64,000 nucleotides of DNA from Mycobacterium nebraskense (GTDB lineage Bacteria > Actinomycetota > Actinomycetes > Mycobacteriales > Mycobacteriaceae), in contig NZ_LQPH01000173.1 of NCBI RefSeq assembly GCF_002102255.1, positions 124,001-188,000 on the forward strand, in the 5' to 3' direction. The stretch's first letter is position 1, and every line of letters starts with the position of its first letter. The notes beneath the pieces are model-generated. The model saw nothing but the letters and a program-made list of their open reading frames with translations, had not been told where the DNA came from and searched no databases. The position numbers were made by a program, and so were the translations under genes. Of this stretch, positions 8,118 through 16,722 are shown piece by piece.

Positions 8118-11100
8118 CTAGGCGCTGCGTTGCGCCTCGGCCTCAGCCTCGGTGATCAGGCGCTCACTCCGCAAGAACCGGACGAGATTCTCGACCGTCT
8201 CGGTGAGCGCCGGCTCACGCAGGCGGACCGTGGCCAGCGCGCGCGCACGTTGGTATTGGGTGTTGCCGTAGCGCTTGTCCCGCATCGCCGCGATCTTGTC
8301 CGCCGAGCGGGTTAGGAAATCGACCAGCGGGTAGATCGGGTCCCGCGGCGTGCATCGACGGTTCATCTCGGCGGCGAACGACGGGATGTCGCGGTAGACG
8401 AAGCGGTAGCCGTAGCGCTCGGACAGGACCCGGGTGATGTCGGTCAGGTTGTAGTAGTCGTCGGCGGTCATATTAAAAACATGACCGTAGACGGCATCAT
8501 CGGCCGGCAGGTCCATCAGCGCGACGATGTGATCGGCGATCAGGTCCGCCGGCAGCAGGCTGAGCTGGTTGAGCGCGTCGGCGGCGACGCCGTGCTCGAT
8601 CATGAACGCCAAGGTGCGCACCAGGATGTCGTCCTGGCTGCCGAAGCCCGCGCTGGTCGGTGAGATCAACGAGGGCCGGAAGATGCGCACGTCGAGCCCC
8701 TGCCGCTGGGCGGCGAAGGCCAACTGCTCGGCGACCCACTTGGTCTGCGAGTAGCCGAAGTCCAGGGCGTTCATCTCCGGGTTCGCGTCGGACTCCCCGA
8801 CCACCGGCTTGACGCTCCACCCGTAGATGAAGGTGCTGGATACCAGGTGGAAGGTCTTGCGGTGCGCGGTCATGGCCAGGCGCAGCAGCTCGTGCGTCCC
8901 GATCACGTTGGCGGGCCGCAGGGCGTCGTAGGTTCTCACGTAGTTGACGAGGGCGCCGTTGTGGACGATGGCGTCGACGCTCTCGGCCAGACGCTGGAAT
9001 TCCGCCTCACCGAGGCCGAGCTGCGGCTCGGCGAGGTCACCGCAGACCACGCGCACCCGCTCGCGGACCTCGGCGTCGAGAGCCGGGGACCACAGCCGGG
9101 CCTTGCGCAGCGACGCGACGATCCGGTCCAGCCCGTGCGCGGAGTCCGTGGCGCGAATCAGCGCGTGGACGGTGTGCGACGTCCGGCCGAGCAGGCTGCT
9201 GACCAGGAACGGCCCCAGGAAGCCGGTCGCGCCCGTCAGCAGGATGTCGCTGTGCGCGCCCGACCGCGCCGGCGGCAGCGCCGGCAGGGGAAGCTGCGCG
9301 TCGGCCCGCATCCGCGCGAACTCGTACGCCTCGTACTCGGCCGAAATCTGGTCCAGCGCCTGACGTAGTGCATCCAGCGGCTGCCCCGACCCCTCACCGA
9401 ACTGCCGCATGAGACGGAAGAACTCGGCGACCGTCAGGCGCTGCAGGAGACGGGTGTTGACCTCCTCGGCCAGCTCTCCGGCGCCATGTTCTTCCAGTAG
9501 GGCCTGCAGGTCCGAACGGAGCTCGGCCAGGGCCAGCGAGTCGATGCCGAGATCGGCGAAGGAGCAGTCCTCCTGCCCGGTGAGGTCGTAGCTCTCGATG
9601 AGGTGGCGGAAACGACCGAGGGGACCCGTGCCGGCGTCCGGCCCTCCGTGGGTTTTCTGGACCCAGCTCGCCAGCACGGGGAGCTTCCCGTCCAGCCAGA
9701 GCTGGCGGGTCTCGGCGCGCCTGATCTTCCCCGAGGTGGTCTTGGGGATGCTGCGCGCCGGCACGAACACGAGGGTGTGCGGATCGATGTGGCCATGCCG
9801 GCGGATCGCACGCGCGAGCGCCTTGGCGTCCGGCAGGTCGTTTTCGTCGCGCACCTCGGCGACGACGACCAACACTTCCTCGTCCTCGGGCTCGACCGAG
9901 AACGCGGCGACGCAGCCGTGACGGACCTGCGCGGCCGAGCGCTCAACGACGGCCTCGATGTCCGACGGGTAGCAGTTGACGCCGCGGACGATGATCAGGT
10001 CCTTGGTCCGCCCGCAGCAGAACAGTTCACCCTCGTAGAGGAAGCCGAGGTCGCCCGTTCGCAGATAGGTGTGTTCGTCATCGCCTTTGATCCGGGCGCC
10101 GAAGGTCTCAGCGGTGACATCGGGGCGGTGCCAGTAGCCGCCGCCCTTGGACGGGCCGTTCAGCCAAATCTCGCCGATTCGCCCCTCCCCCAGGGCCTGC
10201 CTCGTTTTGGGATCGACGATGCGGATCACGTTGCCGGCCACGGACTTGCCGCAGCTGACCACTGCGGCCTGGTTCTTGTTCTCGGCCCGGATCTTTTCGA
10301 CCCGCACAAGGTTTTTCTCCAGCGCTCGCTTGTTCAGCGTCAGAGTCTGGCGTCCTCGTCCGGTCACACCCAGGGTATTTTCGGCCAAACCGTAAGCGCC
10401 GGTCAGCGCTTCGGGCCGCAGACCGTAGGGAGCAAAGCGCTGCCGGAAGCGTGCGAAGGTCTTTGCCCGGAGAGGCTCCGCGCCGACAAATATGGTTTCC
10501 AGACTGCTCAGGTCAATCCCGTCCAGCTCGGACGCGGGCAGCTTGTCTTCGCGCACACAGTACTCGAGCGCGAAGTTCGGCACCGGCGTGTCGGTGGCGC
10601 GCACTTCGCTGACGAGCCGCAGCCAGGCCGACGGCCTCTTGAGGAAGTCGAGCGGTGACATCCCATGCGTGGTCCCACCGAGCACTACTACGAACAAGTA
10701 AGCGGAGATCAGGCCCATGTCGTGGTGCTGCGGCAGCCAGCTGACCGCCACCGGGTGGCCCGTGGCGGCCGCGGCGTTGGCGATGACGTTGGCGTGGCTG
10801 ACGATCACGCCCTTGGGATCGCTGGTGGACCCGGAGGTGTACTGCAGGAAGAGCACCCGGCCGGGCGTGTCGGCCACGGGCGGGCCGCCGTAGTCTCGCG
10901 TGCCATCCGTCGCCACCCACGGCAATTCGGGAAGCCGCTCGGCGTCCGGCCACGGCATTGCGCCCTGTCGGTTACCGAGCAGCAAGCGGAAGTTGTATTC
11001 GAACTCCTTGGTCGACAGCACCGCCTTGGCCTGGCAATCCCGCGCGATGTAGCCCAGCTTGGCCAGCCCCGCTTCGAACGACATGGGCAGCGGGGGGCTC

Positions 11101-11366
11101 ACCGGAACGGCGATCACTCCGATGCGTGCGCAGGCGTAGAACGCGGCCACCATCTCCAGGCTCGGCGGGTAGACCAGCAGCGCGCGATCCCCCGGCTTGA
11201 GCCCGGCCTCGGCGGACAGGTAGGCCGCCAGCTCGCGCGTCCGCTCGGCGAAACTCTCGTAGGTGTAGCGCTCGAGCTCGCGGCAGTCGTCGTCCACGAA
11301 GCGGAAGAGGGTCTTGTCCGGCGTCCGGGCTTCCCACATGTGCAGATAATCAATGAGCGTCTCCAT
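8118..11366 (-). CDS. Fatty acyl-AMP ligase / acyl carrier / thioester reductase megaenzyme
   Basis: About 1082 residues in three modules. Residues 1-590 form an adenylating FAAL-like domain (YTSGSTSDPKG, SWLPQHHDMGLI, RTGDLGF). Residues 595-690 form a carrier domain with phosphopantetheine Ser in GIDSLAL. Residues 705-1080 form an NAD(P)H thioester reductase (LLTGATGFLGPFL, catalytic YSQTK). This is the layout of carboxylic acid reductases, but the ligase half is of the FAAL type, which makes acyl-AMP and loads a carrier. Expected product: a fatty aldehyde or alcohol. It is the first gene of the operon. An in-frame GTG at 11378, immediately behind a GGAAGGGG stretch, could add four residues. 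Confidence 0.85.
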   Translation of the reverse strand: METLIDYLHMWEARTPDKTLFRFVDDDCRELERYTYESFAERTRELAAYLSAEAGLKPGDRALLVYPPSLEMVAAFYACARIGVIAVPVSPPLPMSFEAGLAKLGYIARDCQAKAVLSTKEFEYNFRLLLGNRQGAMPWPDAERLPELPWVATDGTRDYGGPPVADTPGRVLFLQYTSGSTSDPKGVIVSHANVIANAAAATGHPVAVSWLPQHHDMGLISAYLFVVVLGGTTHGMSPLDFLKRPSAWLRLVSEVRATDTPVPNFALEYCVREDKLPASELDGIDLSSLETIFVGAEPLRAKTFARFRQRFAPYGLRPEALTGAYGLAENTLGVTGRGRQTLTLNKRALEKNLVRVEKIRAENKNQAAVVSCGKSVAGNVIRIVDPKTRQALGEGRIGEIWLNGPSKGGGYWHRPDVTAETFGARIKGDDEHTYLRTGDLGFLYEGELFCCGRTKDLIIVRGVNCYPSDIEAVVERSAAQVRHGCVAAFSVEPEDEEVLVVVAEVRDENDLPDAKALARAIRRHGHIDPHTLVFVPARSIPKTTSGKIRRAETRQLWLDGKLPVLASWVQKTHGGPDAGTGPLGRFRHLIESYDLTGQEDCSFADLGIDSLALAELRSDLQALLEEHGAGELAEEVNTRLLQRLTVAEFFRLMRQFGEGSGQPLDALRQALDQISAEYEAYEFARMRADAQLPLPALPPARSGAHSDILLTGATGFLGPFLVSSLLGRTSHTVHALIRATDSAHGLDRIVASLRKARLWSPALDAEVRERVRVVCGDLAEPQLGLGEAEFQRLAESVDAIVHNGALVNYVRTYDALRPANVIGTHELLRLAMTAHRKTFHLVSSTFIYGWSVKPVVGESDANPEMNALDFGYSQTKWVAEQLAFAAQRQGLDVRIFRPSLISPTSAGFGSQDDILVRTLAFMIEHGVAADALNQLSLLPADLIADHIVALMDLPADDAVYGHVFNMTADDYYNLTDITRVLSERYGYRFVYRDIPSFAAEMNRRCTPRDPIYPLVDFLTRSADKIAAMRDKRYGNTQYQRARALATVRLREPALTETVENLVRFLRSERLITEAEAEAQRSA

Positions 11367-11378
11367 GGCAGGAGCCAC

Positions 11379-11827
11379 CCCCTTCCAGGTTCACTATGAG
11401 CGCTAAGAAGTTCCGCATCAATCGATAACGTCTAATGTAACTCCGCTGATAGGCGTCAAGCAAAGCCTTTGAGATCTTTTTGTGGCACTGCACATTAATT
11501 TCACAGCATCGACTTATCCGCCATGCCACATTTAGTGCCGACGAGGGCGGAACTACGGACTTCAGTACTTCATGACCACGGGTGAGCAGCGGCTTTGATC
11601 TAGTCGCACTCCGCAACCGCGTGAATACTGATTTGCGAATTTGCGGTAATCATGAATTGTCGATCGCGAAAACCAGATGCAATTCAGGCGCTATTGCGTA
11701 GGCGCACCGCAAAAGGGCATAAACGAGCCCGAAGCGGTTTTCGAATCTCGCGTCTGCCCGCGCGGGCTCGGACCAAGTTCCGCCACGGGTCACCCCGTCG
11801 GCGATGCTGATCTACTGAGATACGGAG
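11379..11827. other. AT-richer intergenic region upstream of the ligase-reductase operon
   Basis: About 450 bases, clearly more AT-rich than the flanks (for example 11400-11560 and 11630-11680). It separates the divergently read four-gene operon from the 3' end of the lipid kinase gene. I see no convincing gene in it. It most likely holds the operon promoter; AT-rich promoter regions in mycobacteria are often bound by Lsr2 (general knowledge, not shown here). Confidence 0.5.
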
Positions 11828-12814
11828 TCAGCGGGTCCGGGCGACACGGATGAGCGGGCCGGCGCGGGCCACCAGCCTGGTGATACCGACGAACCTCTCG
11901 CCGTCGATGATCGGCGAGAGCGGTTCCCCCTCGGCTTCGATGATCATCTCGCGGCCGTTGACGTCGCGTACCCGACGACCATGGACCGTGCCGTTGGTGA
12001 GTGCCGCGGGCAGCTGCACGACGATGCTCGAGGGTCGCACCTCGCCGGCCTGGAAGTGCAGCGCACCGGGATTTTCGGCCTTCGGGAAAAGTCGGAACGG
12101 GCCCCCGATCCGCAGGTCGATGGCGCCGGCGTGCAGCAGCCGGTGTGTCCGCGTCGGAACCTCCTCACCGTCGATGACGACCCGGGCGCGCGTCGGGGCG
12201 AACAGCACGGACGCGTAATTGGAGTTCCGCGAGCGGCCGACCTTGGACGCGAGATAGTCGCGAAACGAGCGGCCGATCACCCGAGCGACTTCCCCCCGGC
12301 CATGGTCGGGCTTTCCGTAGTACATGTCGTAGAACCGGTTTCCGACACCGCCGGCGGCCAGCCCGAAACAGAGGCGATGGAACGGGGCGCCGTCCGCGGT
12401 TTCGCCGTCGAGTTGCAAGGTGTCGAGGCGCATCTCGGGCGGGGGCCGATCCGCCGCCGCGGCGGCCGCCAGCGCCCGGATGATGGCATCGGGCCGCCCA
12501 CGCACCCGCGCCTTGCGGGCGACCGCGTTGACGCTGCCCCCGTTGGTGGGCACGAATGTCGGCCAGCGTTGCGGATCGCTTTCGCACCGCTCGATCTCGT
12601 TGATCAACCAGTGCAGCGCACCGTCGCCGCCGTCCCCGACGAGGTGAGTGACCCGCGGATGGAGCCGGTCCAGGGTCTTGCCGAGGTCCTCGATCGAAGC
12701 GGTTTCGTGCACCTCTCCCCACGGGCCGACGATGCGGCGCAACTCGGCGACACGGTCGCCTCGCCCGCGGCGATTCCTGCGCGCGAGCGGATTGACGATG
12801 ACGCCTAGATACAT
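11828..12814 (-). CDS. Diacylglycerol kinase catalytic domain protein (lipid kinase)
   Basis: 328 residues from the ATG giving MYLGVIVNPLARRN, the usual opening of the PF00781 lipid kinase fold. The nucleotide-binding loop is VGDGGDGALHWLINE; in most relatives it is GGDGT, so the Thr is Ala here. The C-terminal half is the beta-sandwich seen in DgkB/YegS-type kinases. It probably phosphorylates a lipid at the membrane; the substrate is unknown. The open frame continues further upstream, but that part is antisense to the divergent SDR gene and has no family likeness. Its start lies 91 bases from the SDR start, so the two share a divergent promoter region. Confidence 0.8.
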   Translation of the reverse strand: MYLGVIVNPLARRNRRGRGDRVAELRRIVGPWGEVHETASIEDLGKTLDRLHPRVTHLVGDGGDGALHWLINEIERCESDPQRWPTFVPTNGGSVNAVARKARVRGRPDAIIRALAAAAAADRPPPEMRLDTLQLDGETADGAPFHRLCFGLAAGGVGNRFYDMYYGKPDHGRGEVARVIGRSFRDYLASKVGRSRNSNYASVLFAPTRARVVIDGEEVPTRTHRLLHAGAIDLRIGGPFRLFPKAENPGALHFQAGEVRPSSIVVQLPAALTNGTVHGRRVRDVNGREMIIEAEGEPLSPIIDGERFVGITRLVARAGPLIRVARTR

Positions 12815-12905
12815 CCGTGGGGTCCAGGTGAGGTTCCGCCGGCCATCCCACGCACGATACCTGCGGCGTTCTGGTGCGCGAGATCGCGTAATTAGGGTGG
12901 GCTGC

Positions 12906-13775
12906 ATGCCTGGTTGGACCGCAGCAGACCTGCCCTCGTTCGCCGGACGCACCGTCGTGATCACCGGGGCCAACGCCGGACTCGGCGAGGTCACCGCCCG
13001 CGAATTGGCGCGGGTCGGCGCCCACGTCGTGCTGGCGGTGCGCAACACGGAGAAGGGCAAGGTCGCCGCCGAGCGGATGACCGGTGACGTCGAGGTGCGC
13101 CAGCTCGACCTGCAGGACCTGGGCTCGGTGCGGCGCTTCGCCGACAAGATCGGCACGGTCGACGTGCTGGTCAACAACGCCGGCATCATGGCCACCAAAC
13201 ACGCGGTGACGGCCGACGGCTTCGAGGGCCAGATCGGCACCAATCACCTCGGCCACTTCGCCTTGACCAACCTGCTGCTGCGCAGGCTCACCGACCGGGT
13301 GGTGACGGTGTCGTCGCTGATGCACCACTTCGGCTACATCAGCCTCAAAGACCTGAACTGGCGGTCGCGCCCGTATTCGGCGTGGCTGGCCTACAGCCAG
13401 TCCAAGCTTGCCAACCTGCTGTTCACCAGCGAACTGCAGCGGCGCCTGGATACCGCCGGCTCTTCCCTGCGCGCGCTGGCCGCCCACCCCGGCTGGTCGC
13501 ACACGAACCTGCAGGGCAACTCCGGGCGAAAACTGGGCGATGCGGCGGTATTGGCGGTCGACCGCATCGTGTCCACCGACGCCGACTTCGGCGCCCGGCA
13601 GACGCTGTACGCGGTGTCGCAGGATCTGCCGGGCGACACCTTCGTCGGCCCGCGCTTCGGTCTGTATGGCCGCACCCAGCCGACCTGGCGTAACTGGCCG
13701 GCCAAGCGGGCGGGCACCGCCGCGGCGCTGTGGGAGCTTTCCGAGCAGCTCACGGGTACCGAGTTCCCGCTCTGA
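12906..13775 (+). CDS. Short-chain dehydrogenase/reductase
   Basis: 289 residues starting MPGWTAADLPSF. Cofactor motif TGANAGLGEVTA, structural NNAG (VLVNNAGIMA), catalytic Ser in VTVSSLMHH and catalytic YSQSK are all present. Length and the retinol dehydrogenase-like NHLGHFALTNLLL segment fit the large mycobacterial group of classical SDRs of unknown substrate. Divergent from the lipid kinase gene. Confidence 0.88.
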   Translation: MPGWTAADLPSFAGRTVVITGANAGLGEVTARELARVGAHVVLAVRNTEKGKVAAERMTGDVEVRQLDLQDLGSVRRFADKIGTVDVLVNNAGIMATKHAVTADGFEGQIGTNHLGHFALTNLLLRRLTDRVVTVSSLMHHFGYISLKDLNWRSRPYSAWLAYSQSKLANLLFTSELQRRLDTAGSSLRALAAHPGWSHTNLQGNSGRKLGDAAVLAVDRIVSTDADFGARQTLYAVSQDLPGDTFVGPRFGLYGRTQPTWRNWPAKRAGTAAALWELSEQLTGTEFPL

Positions 13776-13860
13776 AGCCACGCCCGGGCGGTCGATTTGC
13801 CGTAGCTCGATTAGATTAGTGACAAGTCAGTGACGCGCTTGCGGCGCGAGGAGGTCATCC

Positions 13861-14790
13861 ATGTCGAGGACTGATATGGCGGCGATCCTTGCGCTGTGCG
13901 CCGCGCTGGCGTCGGCGATCGGCAACGTGGTCCGTCAGCGGTCCGCGCAGGAGGTCACCGACAAACCGGTCGGCCACCTGGCGCTGTTCGGCATGCTGTT
14001 GCGCGATAGGCGTTGGTGGATGGGCGGTCTCGGAGACATCGCCAGTTACTGCCTGCTCGCTGCGGCCCTGGACAAGGGCTCGGTGCTGTTGGTGATGTCG
14101 CTGCAGGTGACCGCGTTGCTGTTCGCGTTGCCGGTCTATGCGCGGATGAGCCGGCACCCTGTCACCCGCGGGGAATGGACGTGGGCGGTGTTGCTGACCG
14201 CGGCGTTGGTGGTCGTCATCGCCGTCGGCGATCCGACCGGCGGCCAGGAGCGGGCGCCGGCCCAGGTCTGGCTGATCGTGGCCGTCGCGATGGGCCCGCC
14301 GCTGCTGCTCGGTTTGCTGGGCGCCCGGATCTGGTCGGACCGCCCTGTCGCCGCGCTGCTGCTCGCGGCGGTCGCCGGTTCGCTATTGGCGGTGTTCGCG
14401 GTGCTGATGAAGGGCGTCGTCGACATCCTCGAACACAACCCCGATCAGTTGTGGACCAGACCCGAGGTGTACGGCTGGGTGTTCTGCGGAGCGGCCGGGA
14501 TGATCTTCCATCAATCGGCCTATCGCGCCGGCGCTTTGACCGCCTCGCTGCCGACGATCATCGCCGCCAAGCCCATCGTGGGCGCGGTGCTTGGGATCAC
14601 CGTGCTCGGCGAGACGTTGGACGCCCGCGGCGCGGACTGGGTTGTGCTGGCGGTGGCGGCGGTGCTGGTGATCGTCGCGACGGTGGGCCTGGCCCGCGGC
14701 GAGGCCGCGACCGTGTCGGCGGGCGCCGGGCGCGACGTCAAAATCGACGACGAGCCGAAAGCGGCGTCGCCACAACGCTTGAGCGGGTGA
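13861..14790 (+). CDS. DMT-superfamily (EamA-like) transporter
   Basis: A 309-residue protein with about ten predicted TM helices in two repeats, typical of the drug/metabolite transporter fold. It ends in a short charged cytosolic tail. A strong ribosome site (GAGGAGG) lies seven bases before the ATG. The substrate is unknown. It is followed closely by tRNA-Tyr on the other strand. Confidence 0.8.
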   Translation: MSRTDMAAILALCAALASAIGNVVRQRSAQEVTDKPVGHLALFGMLLRDRRWWMGGLGDIASYCLLAAALDKGSVLLVMSLQVTALLFALPVYARMSRHPVTRGEWTWAVLLTAALVVVIAVGDPTGGQERAPAQVWLIVAVAMGPPLLLGLLGARIWSDRPVAALLLAAVAGSLLAVFAVLMKGVVDILEHNPDQLWTRPEVYGWVFCGAAGMIFHQSAYRAGALTASLPTIIAAKPIVGAVLGITVLGETLDARGADWVVLAVAAVLVIVATVGLARGEAATVSAGAGRDVKIDDEPKAASPQRLSG

Positions 14791-14812
14791 AGCCTTCGCT
14801 CTGACGGAACCT

Positions 14813-14896
14813 TGGTGGCAGGTACAGGATTCGAACCTGTGAAGCTTTCGCGACGGATTTACAGTCCGCTCCCATTGGCCGCTCGGGCAACCTGCC
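14813..14896 (-). tRNA. tRNA-Tyr (anticodon GTA)
   Basis: Read on the minus strand: acceptor stem GGCAGGT pairs with ACCTGCC; the T arm is ACAGG-TTCGAAT-CCTGT; the anticodon loop is CTGTAAA with GTA. It has the long variable arm of class II tRNAs and an encoded CCA end at 14813-14815. All stems pair fully by eye. Confidence 0.95.
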
Positions 14897-14965
14897 GCCA
14901 GACAGGTTACAACGAGGGGGTAGACAAAGCACAAACGGCCATCACCGGATGAAGGGACGGATCGA

Positions 14966-15457
14966 ATGGCGGACTCATCGTTCGACATTGTCAGCAAAGT
15001 CGAGCGCCAAGAGGTCGACAACGCACTCAACCAGGCCGCCAAGGAACTGGCCACCCGCTTCGACTTCCGCGGCACCGACACCACGATCGCGTGGAAGGGC
15101 GACGAGGCTATCGAGCTGACGTCGTCCACCGAGGAACGCGTCAAGGCCGCCGTCGACGTCTTCAAGGAGAAACTCATCCGGCGCGACATCTCGATGAAGG
15201 CCTTCGACGCCGGCGAACCTCAGGCGTCCGGCAAAACCTACAAGGTCAGCGGCACCCTCAAGCAGGGCATCGACAGCGAGCACGCCAAGAAGATCACCAA
15301 GCTGATCCGCGACGACGGGCCCAAGGGCGTCAAGACGCAGATCCAGGGCGACGAGATCCGCGTCACCAGCAAAAAGCGCGACGACCTGCAGGCCGTCATC
15401 GCGATGCTGAAGCAGGCCGACCTGGACGTCGCGCTGCAGTTCGTCAATTACCGGTAG
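14966..15457 (+). CDS. yajQ: YajQ-family nucleotide-binding protein
   Basis: 163 residues, the standard length of the YajQ (UPF0234) family and orthologous in position to Rv0566c. The opening SSFDIVSKVERQEVDNAL and the later VTSKKRDDLQAVIAML are family signatures. The fold has two RNP-like domains; relatives bind cyclic di-GMP or nucleic acid. The role in mycobacteria is unclear. Begins the stretch syntenic with M. tuberculosis Rv0566c to Rv0533c. Confidence 0.92.
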   Translation: MADSSFDIVSKVERQEVDNALNQAAKELATRFDFRGTDTTIAWKGDEAIELTSSTEERVKAAVDVFKEKLIRRDISMKAFDAGEPQASGKTYKVSGTLKQGIDSEHAKKITKLIRDDGPKGVKTQIQGDEIRVTSKKRDDLQAVIAMLKQADLDVALQFVNYR

Positions 15458-15482
15458 CGCGCGTCGCCGGCAGGCGTGCGTG

Positions 15483-15515
15483 CGGTTCGTGCAGTAGAAT
15501 GAACTGCACGAACCG
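15483..15515. promoter_or_regulatory. 13-bp perfect inverted repeat spanning a -10 box: operator of the RES/Xre operon
   Basis: Arms CGGTTCGTGCAGT and ACTGCACGAACCG are perfect complements separated by seven bases. The sequence TAGAAT across the first arm and spacer fits a mycobacterial -10 box (TANNNT). The repeat ends 18 bases before the antitoxin start. Toxin-antitoxin operons are usually autorepressed at such sites, so this is the likely operator. Confidence 0.7.
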
Positions 15516-15533
15516 AACTTTGGAGCGATCCCT

Positions 15534-16040
15534 ATGATCACCGTCGCCGAGCTGACCACCGCGCACGAGCGTGTCCGCGCAAGCGCCCACGCGGTGGGCG
15601 TCGCGTTGTCGTCGGTCGCCGTGTACACCGAGCCCGCCGTGGCGCGGGCGGTGCAGGCCGAGCAGAACCTGTACGCCCGCATCGAGGCCGAGTTCGGGAT
15701 GCTGAGCAGCACCGAGGCCGGGAAACGGATGGGGTCGCGGTCCAGCGCGCCGCGCAACCTGGCCACCACCGCCCACCGCGGTAAGGCGCTGGTCGCCGTG
15801 CGACGCGGCAACTACCTCGCCTATCCCGGGTTCCAGTTCGGCCCGGACGGGAAACCGCTGGCGGTCATCGCCCGGCTGCGCGAGGTCGCGGAGGGCAACG
15901 GCTGGTCGGAGGCCGGGCTGGTGCAATGGCTCTGCTCGCCCACCACCTATCTGGACGGGGAGCGGCCCGTGGACCGCCTCGCCACCGATCCGGACCGCGT
16001 CGTCGCGGTCGCAGCGGAGGCCCTGGCCGTCTCGTGGTGA
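15534..16040 (+). CDS. Xre/MbcA/ParS-type antitoxin of a RES toxin pair
   Basis: 168 residues. The C-terminal part (from about residue 105: GKPLAVIARLREVAEG ... WLCSPTTYLDGERPVDRL) matches the DUF2384 Xre/MbcA/ParS toxin-binding domain. The N-terminal half is helical and presumably binds DNA. The gene overlaps the toxin start by four bases (GTGA), so the two are translationally coupled, and a perfect palindrome lies over the promoter. It should neutralise the RES toxin and repress the operon. Confidence 0.85.
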   Translation: MITVAELTTAHERVRASAHAVGVALSSVAVYTEPAVARAVQAEQNLYARIEAEFGMLSSTEAGKRMGSRSSAPRNLATTAHRGKALVAVRRGNYLAYPGFQFGPDGKPLAVIARLREVAEGNGWSEAGLVQWLCSPTTYLDGERPVDRLATDPDRVVAVAAEALAVSW

Positions 16041-16651
16041 GGCGACCACCGGACCCGTTCGAACCGGCCACCGCCACCTTGCCGGCGGGACACCCGCTCT
16101 ACCGGGTGCTGTCGGCGACGCGAACCGCCACCGACTTCAACCCCGGCATCGGCGCCCGCACCCGCTTCGGTTTCTTCGGCGACCCGGTCGTGCCGATCAT
16201 GTACGCCGCCGACACCGAGGACGCGGCCATCGCCGAGACGCTGCTGCACGACATCCCCGCCGACGGCGGCCTGCTCCCCTACGACCAATACGCGGACAAA
16301 GTGCTCGTCCGGCTGGAAGTGACCCGAACCGTGCGCCTGGGCGTGCTGCACGGCACCGGGCTGCGGCGCCTCAAGGTCACCGCCGCCGAGCTCACGTCGG
16401 GCCCGGCCTCCAGCTACGACGCGACGGTGCGCTGGGCCGAAGCCGCTCACGGCGCCGGGCTGGACGGGCTGGTGTGGATGTCGCGGCAATGCAACGACAC
16501 CAAGGCCTACGTCTTCTTCGGCGACAGGTGCGGCAAGGCGTTCAGCCAGGACCCGTCGCATGCGCGTATCTTCGCCAGCCCCGCCGACCAGATCTGGCTG
16601 ATCGACCGGTGCGCGCCGCTGCACGTCGACGTGCTGATGGAGCCGTTATGA
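16037..16651 (+). CDS. RES-domain NAD-degrading toxin
   Basis: 204 residues with the RES fold. Family residues are visible as Arg in LYRVLSA, Tyr in PIMYAADTED, Glu in AIAETLLHD and Ser in ELTSGPASSYD. RES toxins such as M. tuberculosis MbcT degrade NAD+. It starts at GTG overlapping the antitoxin stop; a further in-frame GTG lies one codon upstream. The partner gene and the operator make a complete type II system. Confidence 0.87.
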   Translation: MRRPPDPFEPATATLPAGHPLYRVLSATRTATDFNPGIGARTRFGFFGDPVVPIMYAADTEDAAIAETLLHDIPADGGLLPYDQYADKVLVRLEVTRTVRLGVLHGTGLRRLKVTAAELTSGPASSYDATVRWAEAAHGAGLDGLVWMSRQCNDTKAYVFFGDRCGKAFSQDPSHARIFASPADQIWLIDRCAPLHVDVLMEPL

Positions 16652-16722
16652 CGATCACTGGCCCGGCCAACCGGTGGGTGCCTAATGTAGTGACCAGTCC
16701 CACGATGTGAGCGAGGTTCACG

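Noticed and set aside
12165..13781. Long minus-strand open frame across the lipid kinase and SDR genes
   Set aside because: Composition is Arg/Gly/Ala-rich and it overlaps two genes with clear motifs; a shadow frame.
14813..14896. tRNA-Tyr as the integration site of the accessory block
   Set aside because: The block lies 11 kb away, and I see no integrase and no repeat of the tRNA 3' end at its edges.
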